Of a stretch of 64,000 nucleotides of DNA, positions 35,008 through 44,895 are shown one piece after another. The notes below the pieces were generated by a model. That model saw only the letters and a list, made by a program, of their open reading frames with translations. It was not told where the DNA came from and did not search any database. The first letter of the stretch is position 1. The number at the start of each line of letters is the position of its first letter. The stretch covers positions 62,001 to 126,000 of the forward strand of contig QKWP01000033.1 of the NCBI GenBank assembly GCA_003550325.1. Direction: 5' to 3'. The DNA is from Gigaspora rosea (Eukaryota; Glomeromycota; Glomeromycetes; Diversisporales; Gigasporaceae). Position numbers and translations under genes: made by a program.

Positions 35008-35879
35008 AAATCTATTTAATTTTATATATATATTAACTTGGTTGTGCTATAACTAAAATATTTTAATTTTATTATTATTACCATAGGATGAAAGTGTAAA
35101 TAACAAGTTCATAAAAGATATATATGATGCACGACAAATTCTACTCAAGTCAATGGTCGCAAGGGCTGGTCAAACCAATATTCAAGAAATTTGGCAGGTT
35201 ATAGATAAACGACCAGGAAATAGTTGTCGAAAATATTATATTATTGTTATGAATTCCATTTCCTATTCATGCATATACATGTCCAATGTTTTTTGTGTCA
35301 TCATTTGCCGCCATTACCTTCAGATACTTTTAGTATCACAAAGTTGCTGGGTTTCATATTTCAATGATAGCATCATGTTGGTATCGCAATAACAAGAAGA
35401 AAACAAATAATCAATTAAATGTGATCTTTGTAAATGAGAATGCTATCCAAGCCCAGCAAAATCGAACTATACCAACAATTCCTCAGCTACTTTCTATACC
35501 CTCTTCAGTAACAACAAATAACTTATGTGTAGCAGCTCGATGGACCAAATTCGGTGAATTATAGGAACTTGCACGACAAGCTACACAACTTGCTATCGAA
35601 TGTAATAATAATGAAATGGCTCAGTGGTTGAGATCATTTATTGACCATAAAAAACAATTTCTAGCAAATAAGAAAAGGGTTGAAATGGAAACTGATGAAT
35701 CCAGCAATGATGATGAAAGTGATTCGGAAATTGCTAATCTGCCAGTTAACCAACATAAGGGCAGACTTGAAACAAACCGATATAAGTTCAGTACTGAGAA
35801 AGCACCTCGCCAGCCATATTCTTGTCGTACTTGCGGTAAAACTGGTCATAATAAGGCGAGATGTGGTAAAAAAAATTAA

Positions 35880-37240
35880 ATAGCTTAGTATATAGCGAAC
35901 ATGTATGTTGTAATAGCAGTAATGAGTAGAATATGTGCCAATAAAGGTAATTAGCATATGATGTAGTATGAACTAGTGATTAACAGCATTAAACATTGTA
36001 TTATTTGATGGCTGTTCTAACAATCAAATATTTGTTGATAATCACTGTAATAACTGATGCTCAAATAAATATTAAAACTAAGTATAGTCTTTTGCACATA
36101 ATTATATTATGAAGTTGTGCCGGAATTCAAATATTCGACGTTAAGATTGTTAATGATTGTCAGTCCAAATTAAGATAATCTAACTATATTTTCACGAAGG
36201 GGAAAATGTAATTTTTCCTTAAACAAACTTGCGAAAAATTTTTACACCTATTTCTGGATACGAATTTATAAGTGAATTTGTTAGAAATTTTATTTAATTT
36301 TTTTAGTCGCAAGTCTGCAAAAAACAAAGGTTTATAATATATAATATGAAAACTCACATGGTCATGGGTTACGATACAATTGGGTTGCATAAGTAATTTG
36401 GAAATAGACTCAATTACAGTTAGGTCAATTTAAAATTGGGTACTTAATTACTGATTTACTTTTCTTTTTATTTTTTCTAAACAAAAATACGAATAAGACG
36501 AAATTACGGTGACAAGGATAATACGCGAAACGAAATTTGCAATGATATTTTAATAATCTACTAAATATTACTTCAAAGTTAGAATTAAGCGTAAGTTATC
36601 TTTATTTTAAGCTAACTTCGAGGTGTTTAAATACATTTTTCATTTTACCAATTTATTTTGCAATTTTCAAATACATCTTATATATGTTATTCTATTATAG
36701 TGTTATGTAATAGGTTGGCCATTTCTATAATAGATTTATAGATTGTTCCGGACTTTTTTGATCTTACAACTTCTACCACTTATACAGTATGTGCAACATG
36801 TATGCACATTTGTGAAAATTAAGAAAAATGTTAATGTTATATATTTATATACATGTGGATTTATCTGATTTTTATATTAAGAATTACTATATATGTGATA
36901 GTAATTGCAAGCAATTAAAATATATGTTTTAGAGTTTATCTATTTTAATGTTAATGAAGCGTAATGTTTTAAATGGTAGAATAATTTATTTACTCAAGCA
37001 ATGCAAAGTTTAAAAAATTTTTAATGCGTAAGTGCAAAAATATAAAGACATTAACTATAGAAATAAACTGCTATTTAGTATATAAGCAATTTCATTTTAT
37101 TAATTAGCATGCCACTTTTTTTTCTTTTATTTATTACATTTGAACTTACTATATTAGGAAGCTTTAATTTTATTGGCCAATCTATTTTGCATGTGACCTG
37201 TGACAAAATTTAATATAACGGGGGTAACAAATACATTACT
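35880..37240. other. MULE-2 3' non-coding region
   Basis: A+T-rich DNA between the transposase stop and the right terminal repeat. No frame, tandem period or nested element could be supported. Confidence 0.5.
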
Positions 37241-37387
37241 CCTATAATATATATATAATATATATATTATTATTAATCACGACAGATCTATGGTGATATG
37301 AAAATGGTCTAAGTGGGATCAAATCTGAATGTGAAATTTGAAATCACAGAATTTGGTAAAAATACTCAAATCTTTATGTGTACCTAG

Positions 37388-37510
37388 TGATGTGTGATAC
37401 CTAAAAAATTTTAGCGTACAGTACATACAGTACGTACTGAACAAGTGATCGGCAAAAATTTTAGTGTACAGTACGTACAGTACATACTAATACAATAGTA
37501 GTATACTGCA
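37388..37510. mobile_element. Diverged hAT MITE relic related to 26304-26488
   Basis: It starts TAGTGATGTGTGATACC, then AAAAATTTTAGCGTACAGTA and further GTACAGTACGTAC units, as in the MITE at 26304. The right end and TSD are not clear. Confidence 0.6.
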
Positions 37511-37714
37511 CAAATTCTTAAATTATGGACAGTGGTTCGTATAGTAATACGAATTGTATTTATAAAAACTTTATAAATAGTACATTTTATGACATAATTT
37601 TTCATTGCAAAACAATCTATATAGATTATAAAGACAAAAGTTACGTAGATTGTTCTCATTTAATTTTTTTACGCATTTATAACTAATGTTAATATACTCT
37701 AACATTATTACCTT

Positions 37715-39640
37715 CTATTCATTATCAGATTGTAAATTACGCAGATTGAAAATCCCTTCCTCATGATCGCAACTACCTATATCTTCAGCAACTCTAAAGT
37801 TTAATAGCAATGCTTCTAATGAAGACTCACCAACTTGCTTTCGAGGTCGACCACACTTGGATGGATATTGATTACATTTATGATTTGCGATGAATTTCAA
37901 AGTAGGGAAATACTTATTACACTTGCTACAACATAAGCGCTGGTACATTTCGTTTGAAATCGATGGGCATGAGCGATCATATGGCTGAATCTTTAATTTA
38001 TCGAAATATTGGAGAGCGTATATCGGATCGATAAAATGACCATTCATACCTTTGGCGATAGGGTGAGAAATCCATCGTTTTGGTCTAGTAAAAGTGCAGC
38101 ATCAGAAGCTCTGTATTCACGACAACACTGATGATTCTTGCATTTTTTTAAATCTAATGAATATCGACATAACTGAGCGTAACATTCGATTCAATCCCAT
38201 GTTGGGGTGCAATATCACCAAATGGTTAACTACTTTGATCAATATAGTGTACTGTAACAGGTTTACTATATATGTTATCTTTACTCCAAAGCTCACATAA
38301 TTGATTTTCTGAAAATTCAAAATTATGCCATGCTAACTCTTCATCTACAACATTTCTTTGAGAATCCAGATGCATGCTATATTCATTTACAGGTAAAGTG
38401 ATACCGGCAAGTTTTTCTGAAAGAGAAGCCATACTTCTTTCAACAGGGTTATAAGCGCTTTGATATGGTACATACGTGCGGACAGTTAAATAATCAAGAT
38501 CTAGAGTCTAAAATAAGTTACAATATTCAATGATATTTTTAAAGTGCTTTGGATTCTCATCATGCCCCTCGTCAATGAGAAGGACCCAGATGGGTCTAAC
38601 TTTATTTTCACACAATAGAACAAAGGCAAATTCTTGGTTGTCGACAAGGCTTAATATGTCGTTTATATGTGTAGATGACGATGTGCTCATGAAATATTCA
38701 GGTCGGATAAAAATAGCGTAGTGTTTGAATCAGCAGGATCAATGACAAGGTATACTGAAGGTATAAGTTTCATTTTACTTTCTTTTGGAAAATCATGATC
38801 TTCAATAGTAACTGGTTCATTCGTCGATTGCATGGTTTTAAACGTACGGCCCACCGCAAGAACACCTAAACTGATTTTTGCTTTATCGTCCTGGGAGATG
38901 ATAATTGTATCACTTGCAAATATCTCCGCAAAAACTTGAGCTGCCTTAACAGACGCCAAGCAATAATGTTCAGCTATGTGTTGCTTCATATCAGTTCTTG
39001 CAACTGATGCCAGACCGACTTTTGCGAGATGGTGGTGACGATGAGCTGTAAATGTGTGTTTGTGTCGAGGTTCCAAATATGCTAACAAACACTGATGCAA
39101 GAGATAAATGTTGTATTTTTCTTCTAGTGCTTTACGCAAATATTTGATAGTACGACTTTAATTACTGTCTTTCGTCTTTTAGCATGAGCAGATCCAAATT
39201 TTATGCAATCATGAATATTGTCACAAAGTTCCGGATATAACGTAGCTGCTGATGGTTGTCCAGGTTTGTCATATTGCTCAACAATACCTTTATTTTTGAG
39301 TTGTTTTTGTTTTTTTGCTCTAAGTTTAGCTTGAGCTTTTGCATGACGTTTAAGCTTTCCTAGTCTTTTTTCACTTACTTTGATAACTACTCGGTCCTCT
39401 TCAATTTTGGCTAATAAGTCATTTTTTGCATTAGGATCGCTAATGAGTCTGATCGCTTGCTCATACTTGGATATTCGCTGAGTTGCTTCCTTGATTTTAG
39501 CTATTGCATCGTTTTGACCTACTGTATTTTTGGTAGCGATATCAGGGTCATCAAGTTGTGATGAAATTACTGATAAAGTAGATGAATGCGAAACTGATTT
39601 CGATGTAGAAGCTCTGGAGTTGGTGTTTACATAAAATTAT
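37715..39640 (-). pseudogene. DDE-like protein with C-terminal Cys/His motif, candidate transposase of the 4.7-kb element
   Basis: From 5' to 3' on the minus strand: a coiled-coil-like Lys/Arg-rich part (39.2-39.6 kb), then HTFTAHRHHHLAKVGL, IIISQDDKAKISLGVLAVGR, LLIDEGHDENPKH, and SAYNPVERSMASLSEKLAG. The acidic residues in SQDDKAK, DEGHDEN and NPVER are spaced like a DDE/RNase H-fold catalytic triad. That assignment is inference from pattern. The C-terminus (37.72-38.05 kb) has CCSKCNKYFPTLKF followed by NHKC, a C2H2-like motif. There is a frameshift at about 39.14 kb, a TAG after EYCNLF, and further breaks at about 38.05-38.23 kb. I recognise it as a type recurrent in Glomeromycotina genomes but know no assigned function. 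Its position as the only substantial gene in the reconstructed 4.7-kb element argues that it is the transposase. Confidence 0.6.
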
Positions 39641-40130
39641 GATAGAAATGAATTGTACTAGGTTCTGTTGCTAAGTATAATTGGATCTTTTCGTGAATTA
39701 TAGTTTCATTCTCATTTCTTATTTCTTTCCATGCTGTTCAGTTTTTGCTTAATAATTTTTGTTTATTGGGAGCAGAGTTACAAAGAGTAGCCTGCTTATA
39801 ATAGGCGTAAGCATTGGAAAATTCTTGGTACAAATCAGTTGGAGACTTATAAAATAGGTGTGTATCGAATTTAGGAAGTTTTAAAAAGCTTTGCATTTTT
39901 TTTTTCATAATAAAGAAGCAAATCTAATACTTTATATTTGGTTTTTATTCGATAGTTCGAATTCAAAAATACTTTATTAATTTTAAGCAAAGATTGAAAC
40001 TTTTTATTACAGAAAAAACATGCATTCTTTACGCAGAAATGAATTTTAGGATCGTGGCGAATTACAGTAAATACAAATTTTATACTACATTTCTTGATAC
40101 TGTATAGCCGTAGAATAACACCCATCTACG
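39640..40130 (-). pseudogene. Upstream coding region of the DDE-like gene
   Basis: One frame reads MQSFLKLPKFDTHLFYKSPT, then a single TGA (SKN, stop, TAWKEIRNE), then IQLYLATEPSTIHFYHNF, ending just before the 37.7-39.6 kb body. A second frame (39871-40125) includes CFFCNKKF. These may be N-terminal exons of the same protein or a small accessory ORF. The boundary between them is unresolved. Confidence 0.45.
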
Positions 40131-40221
40131 CGTCATTTCGTGTACGCCCATGTTATATAAGGGTTAACTTTTTTTGTATTTTTAATTATAGTAAGATTAA
40201 AAATGTGCCGAAACTAGAGGC

Positions 40222-40288
40222 ACTAAGTAAACCTACTTGCTTCAATGTGAGAATTTTTTTGTTAAATTCGGAAGTAGGCTTACTTAGT
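40222..40288. repeat. Hairpin with 17-bp arms
   Basis: ACTAAGTAAACCTACTT at 40222-40238 pairs with AAGTAGGCTTACTTAGT at 40272-40288 with one mismatch. A + strand frame across it (from 40094) does not look like a gene. Confidence 0.75.
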
Positions 40289-40289
40289 A

Positions 40290-41800
40290 CCAAATCTAGT
40301 TCCAGAGTACATTTTGGTTTCTTTACTTTTTATGTATTTGGAACGCCCATTGGCGTTAATTTGAGATCGCATATACAACATATTCATATAAAAGGAGTTG
40401 TCTTTAAATGCGAAAGACTTTTTTTGATCTACATCCTGGTAAAAAAATCTCGAAGTAACTCCCAGGGATCATATGATTTGTACACTTCCGTATGATAGTG
40501 CAAATTCCTGTAATAAAAGTTTTTTTTTTTTTTGCATATTGACCTTTTAGCAACACTTCGCTACAAATTACCAGCACAGGAGAAACGATGGAACTAGGCT
40601 ATGCTGACCTGGACATCCACAGTGAGCCAACAAGATTGAAGATATTGAGGCAATACCTTTGACACTTCTGATAACCGTATGTTTTTTAATGCTATTTTAG
40701 GGGGTTTGATTTTGGAAATAACGCCCATGAGCGTTATTCCACAGCAATACGGTAAGTAGAACTATTGTTTTGTTTGACTTTACTGGATACCAAGAAAGTC
40801 GAAAATGTATTATTGAATTTATAGACAATGGTGACAAATAGGCGTGCATATGTATGTATATGCATATATTATGTATTTACCCGATTTCATGTCCATAGTA
40901 CTGTCATTTAGCACATTGTTGTTTTTTTTTTGTTGCCTAATACTGTGGTCAATTTCTTTTTTATTGTGCTTGTCTATAATACTAATTTTTTGTCCAACCG
41001 TATTAGGTATATTTTTTATATATGTTTGTGTATCATTAATATTATTCTGTTTAATTGCTTAATTCAGTTATGTCTTTTATCTGAAAACTCTTGATTTTTA
41101 CCGAATTGAGTTCCCATAATTGTAGGCGTTATAATATAGATTACTAGTGAGCTATTACGTATAAGAAGAATATGACTCGAAATAATCATTGTTTTATTAT
41201 TTTTTGGATATTTGAAAAATTGATGATGACTGATTTGATAAGTCAGTTGACATCAGTAATTTAATCGATGTAACTTATTAATTTGGGCATCAAAAATTTT
41301 TTAAATATCATGGGTTATGGTTGGAATTCGAGTAAGCCAACTAGGGTTTGATATATATCAACCCTGAAATAAGTTTTATGGGAATACTTTCCCAAATTCT
41401 AGTTTAGGATTTTTTAGTGCCGGGCTAATATTAAATAGCACTATTTAATAAAATAGTATACTTTCAAAATTATCAGCTATGTATTTTTAATAATAGGCTA
41501 TCAAACTTTAGTAATATTATGCTTAATTGTATAAATTAGGGATTTGCAACTCGAGCTTATGCGCCGCACCTATATGCACAAGTATGGGCATATGGGACTA
41601 GTGCTCGACCAAGTACCAATGTGCTAGTATGGGCATTTGCAAATTTTAGTTTAAATTTAGCTTAGCCAATTAGAATTTTGATATATTTTTAATTTGCGAT
41701 TTTATTGGCCCGAACCTAGGTTTGGTTCGATTTTTTTTGCTATGATTTATATATGATCACACCATACATGAATAGGTAAGGCTCTTAATAGAAAAGTATT
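40290..41800. other. Non-coding 3' or 5' flank inside the 4.7-kb element
   Basis: No gene is visible. Short palindromes such as ACGCCCATTGGCGT (40346) and AACGCCCATGAGCGTT (40720) and a CGAGC/GGGCATATG repeat pair at 41.55-41.64 kb are seen. They could be subterminal binding repeats, but no regular array was established. Confidence 0.4.
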
Positions 41801-41821
41801 ATGTGATTTATGGCACGCCTC

Positions 41822-43780
41822 TTATTTGGGATCTTTCCTAATCTCATGCAAAAGATTGCAAATTTACGCAATATCTTTTCAGCCTTTGGACCAGCTTTCT
41901 TAAGTAATGGATATGTGATTCCTGTAGCTCCTGGGGCTGAGTTGTTCTTCGTTTTCTCTAATGCTTCATGCTATTCCTGCTCACTTATTTCTCTAGTTAA
42001 ATCACTATACTACTCACAATCTATTTTTTGTAAGGGGAGTGACAAAAATCAGGTGATTTTTTAGGGGGGAGGGGGGTAAAAAAAGGTGAAATTATATATA
42101 AGGAACCTGACTATTTATATATTAAAGGAGAGGGAGAGGGGGTAGGCCTCTAATAAAAAATAATTAGGTGATTAATGACACAGCCCTAATGGTTTATAGA
42201 CCATGGCAGTGCCATGGTCCACCTTTTGTTCATACATTTTGTTTTAACCTTTCTCTTTTTGTACTGTTTGCGGAAGTGATCTGCTGCTTTTTCTTTTACT
42301 TCTTCCTCATTAGTAACCAATTGCTTTTCCCCTTTATTGTCTATTACTATTCTATCTAATGTGATCCTATTACTATGTCTATCTAGGAGGCTATTTATCA
42401 TCCTTCTCTGGTCTGAAATTAACATGTCCCGACATTCCTCAATCTTTCTTCTTATTTCTTCTTCTTCTATTCTTTGTTTTTCTGTTATCTAAAGGTTATA
42501 CTGTTGTTTCCACTTTTTCTTTACTCTCTTTAGAATTTCTCTTGTTCATCTTTGAGGTGTTTTCTGTTTCATCATTATCAATTCTTGAAGGATTTTTACT
42601 ATAGGATCACCCTTTGCTAACTCTATATTTTTTTTTATATTGTGTTTATACCTTCTGCACACTTTGCTAAGTAATTTAATCTTATTTCTTAAAGTCTTAA
42701 TTTCTGTGTTTGAACTATCTTGTGCTATCTCCTTCTTTTTGCGCTTCATCGAAAGATGTTTTTTTGCTAATCCAATAATGTAATCTTTGATGACTTTCCA
42801 CTTTTTGTTCAACTCATCAAGGTCTGTTTCCTTTTTCTTGCAAGTACTTTTAGAGATATCTTTCTATTGCGCACTTAAGGCCTTTTCTAAGTATTGTGTA
42901 TATGCTATCCAATGTTCTTCATCTACTTCCTTCATGTCTATCATTAGTCTTGTGGAGTTAGGATTTGATCTCTTGAAGCGATTTGTTTTTATAAGTCCTA
43001 TATCAGTTGTTATACTCACCGTTACAAGGACATGATCACTTGCTGTAGTTGTTAACATATCTATGTGTTATACTTTCAAAATGTTTTTTTTAAGTTCTTT
43101 AGAAACCCATATATAATCAATACGTGACTCTGTTTGATTATTACTCCAAGTGTACTTATATTTGTTTGGATTTATTCATCTATATATGTCTGTAAATTCA
43201 CTATTTTCTAGTTCTTGAAAAGTATCTTCTGTCACTTTATTTTTTTTATCATTTTTACCTCTATGAATAGCTTCTTCCTGTCTTTCATAATTAAATCCCC
43301 AGCTAAAATAAACCTTCTCTCCTTCTTCCGTTTTTTCTTGATTTTGTTTTTTAGGAATTTTTTAATTTTAGCTTTGGTTTTGTTATCTGTAGGAGGTGCA
43401 TATATTATAACGATACTGAAATCCATTTTTTTGAACATTAGAACTAGTTCTATATCATAAGCACCTAATCTGTTTACTTGGGCCACATGTCTTGGCCACT
43501 TATTTCTGATTAAAATACCAATACCGAAACCTTTCTTTTTCTTTTCTATTGTTTCAGTCCAAAACCCTATTATGTTTTTTCCTGATTTAAAAGTCATCTA
43601 CCTTCTTTTTCTGTTAAATTAGTTTCGCAAATTCCTACAACGTCCAATTTATCTTCTTCTATTAAGTCCACCAATGCTTTAAATTTCCCTTTGTTGCTTC
43701 TAATTCCATTAATATTATGAAAACCAAACCTAAGTACACTTAAATCCTTTTTAATGTTCTTTATTGTTACGGTTACCAAG
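41822..43780 (-). pseudogene. LINE-B ORF2, 5' half: endonuclease and start of RT
   Basis: Reading leftward, 43594-43779 gives FGFHNINGIRSNKGKF and VVGICETNLTEKEG, the start of the endonuclease with its catalytic Glu. 43232-43597 gives IIYAPPTDN and ILAGD, where GDLI replaces the GDFN of LINE-A. WSNNQTESRIDYIWVS (about 43.1 kb) and ASDHVLV complete the domain. 42186-42425 is the linker, then a 153-bp MITE. SAPGATGITYPLLKKAG and RLGKIPNK at 41.82-41.95 kb open the reverse transcriptase, where the sequence stops at the 18-kb block. Numerous frameshifts occur. The loss of GDFN would disable DNA nicking. Confidence 0.88.
42034..42186. mobile_element. 153-bp PIF/Harbinger-like MITE in LINE-B
   Basis: A perfect TAA duplication is at 42031-42033 and 42187-42189. 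The right end read inward, GGGCTGTGTCATTAATCACC, matches the right end of the 23798-41821 block closely and the MITE at 951 more loosely. The left inner sequence has the same AGGGGGGAGGGGGG run as the MITE at 951. Confidence 0.85.
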
Positions 43781-43901
43781 CAACTCCTCTAGGTTAGAAC
43801 TAGCCTCCTTTATCTTTTTCTAATGTTTATTTGTGGTCCTGCTGAGAAGTCTTTTTGTTGTGAAACCAGTTCTTCTTTATACTTTTCAACTGGTGCACTC
43901 G

Positions 43902-44760
43902 TTAGGAGCAATAAAGGACCACTTCTTTAAGTCTTGGATCCTTTTTAATGATATTGACTATACACTCTTTTATGTCTTTAAGGACTGATTTTGTAATCGT
44001 TTCGATTATATCTTCTAGCTCTTGGTCACTTTCTGCAACCTTTTGTTTCTCCTTCTTTTTTAAAGCCGGCGCCAAGCCTTTTGGTTTAGTCATCTTGTTA
44101 TCCTCTTTTTTATTTTTAACGCTTTGGGTTACTTTCTTATGCTCTCTATAATTTTCCATCCTATTTCCAATTTGAGCTTGACCTTTAGAGTTCTTTACTC
44201 TTATGTTTAAGTCCCACTAGAGTGCTTTATTGTAATAGTAAATATTTTGTTGAGTCGCTTTTTCTTTATCTTCATTTGCTTCAAACTCAACAACTGCTTG
44301 GCTCTTAAGATTTCCATTTTTATTGTAAAAGATGTGCACTGCCTTTGCTCTAATTCTTCTTAGTTGTCTAAGTAACAGTACCTCTTTTGTATTCGTTGGT
44401 AAGTTATTAAGCTTGCGTGGAATGTTCTTCTCAAATCGAGTTGCTCTTTATTACTTTTATCTAAAGTGATTTTTGTTAGATTTCCATCCTTTAATAGTAA
44501 GACCCAAATATTTTCTATCTCTGTTTCAATTAACTTAAAGGCATTCTTATCTTTCCAATATAGCTCCGCTCTTGTCTTCCTGTTCTTACTGTATAAAATA
44601 TAAATTTCATCTGGAACTCTTATTCTTCTTTTAATTAAAGCAATTATTTCCTTTTTTGAGACGTAGTATGGTAAATCCCATATCGTGCACCAATGTTCTT
44701 CCTTCTGTTGTATTAATCCTTCATACGGCAGCTCTTCACTACTCTTTCCAGGTACAGGAT
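43902..44760 (-). pseudogene. LINE-B ORF1, broken
   Basis: 43902-44159 is a Lys/Glu-rich frame (KKEKQKVAESDQELEDIIE). 44.45-44.72 kb reads WDLPYYVSKKEIIALIKR and RAELYWKDKNAFKLIETEIE, matching the RRM-like LPERVSKQEL segment of LINE-A ORF1. Frameshifts separate the parts. The 5' end of the LINE follows at 44777. Confidence 0.65.
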
Positions 44761-44895
44761 TCTGACTTATGTGTTTTAATGAATATGAAATTAATACTTA
44801 TGACAACAAACATAAATTAAATAAGTTATTTTATATTTTATAAATTTTAATTAATATATCTTTATATAATTTAATATTAATTAAATTTTAGTTTT

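Larger units (their letters stand above)
31338..35876 (+). pseudogene. MULE-2 transposase, same domain plan, heavily broken
   Basis: Exon 1 (from 31338) is an acidic Asn/Glu/Asp-rich leader ending at a GT-AG intron (31501-31578). Exon 2 has the FAR1-like region (FFEAYG, stop, HSGFSV; FDNTHNHELHP). It is cut at 32003 by a hAT element. Resuming at 33428 in the same frame, it continues to the MULE core with VVLNDNT and IITDADLAMDSA. 34198-34679 and, after a MITE-bearing intron, 35088-35600 follow. The C-terminus (35616-35876) carries the knuckle C-x2-C-x4-H-x4-C (CRTCGKTGHNKARC). There are at least two frameshifts (after GEKYNPKK; in a T-run at about 33650) and several stops, some fitting CGA-to-TGA or CAA-to-TAA. 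Confidence 0.85.
30740..37242 (+). mobile_element. MULE-2, Mutator-like element, 6503 bp
   Basis: A perfect 9-bp duplication TATAATATA is at 30731-30739 and 37243-37251. Inverted ends of about 50 bp share TGTTACCCCC, then ATTAAAATTTTGTCA-like sequence (right end GGGGGTAACA). The end sequences differ from MULE-1, so these are two families although the proteins share an architecture. It contains a transposase gene on the + strand, split by a hAT element, with a MITE in one intron. Confidence 0.85.
23798..41821. mobile_element. PIF/Harbinger-like element, about 4.7 kb, expanded to 18 kb by two MULEs
   Basis: Left GGGGCGTGCTATTTATTACG and right CATAAATCACATAATAC-type sequence (right terminus GGCACGCCTC) are imperfect inverted ends of the family seen at 951 and 42034. 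Flanks are TTT at 23795-23797 and TTA at 41822-41824. With TTA/TAA as the original 3-bp duplication, the LINE-B codons close to IPNKWKKG, matching IPSKWKV in LINE-A. Without MULE-1, MULE-2 and their 9-bp TSDs, 4.72 kb remains. The only substantial gene in that remainder is the DDE-like protein at 37.7-39.6 kb, which is therefore the candidate transposase. Confidence 0.72.
17520..44777 (-). mobile_element. LINE-B: one LINE split into two distant halves
   Basis: A 16-bp perfect target-site duplication AATGAATATGAAATTA is at 17504-17519 and 44778-44793. The 3' end (T-run on this strand) is at 17521 and the 5' end at 44777. The right-hand piece (41822-44777) holds ORF1, the endonuclease and the start of RT, ending at GKIPNK. 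The left-hand piece (17520-23797) starts at the next residues, KWKKG, and runs to the 3' end. Both are colinear with LINE-A. Subtracting the nested insertions leaves about 6.65 kb. It sits inside a MULE-like exon whose frame closes when LINE-B is removed. Confidence 0.93.

Noticed and set aside
40094..40495. 133-codon + strand frame
   Set aside because: No recognisable motif; it overlaps a 17-bp-arm hairpin and the 5' side of the minus-strand DDE-like gene. It could be chance in A+T-rich DNA.
23798..41821. 18-kb element as a Maverick/Polinton or giant cargo transposon
   Set aside because: No polymerase B, integrase, ATPase or tyrosine recombinase is visible, flanks suggest a 3-bp rather than a 6-bp duplication, and 13.3 kb is explained by two independently bounded MULEs.
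14288..44777. Classical repeat-induced point mutation (RIP) as cause of the stops
   Set aside because: RIP acts densely on duplicated copies at CpA; here changes are sparse, only some are CpA, and long frames survive. Deamination of methylated cytosine is simpler.
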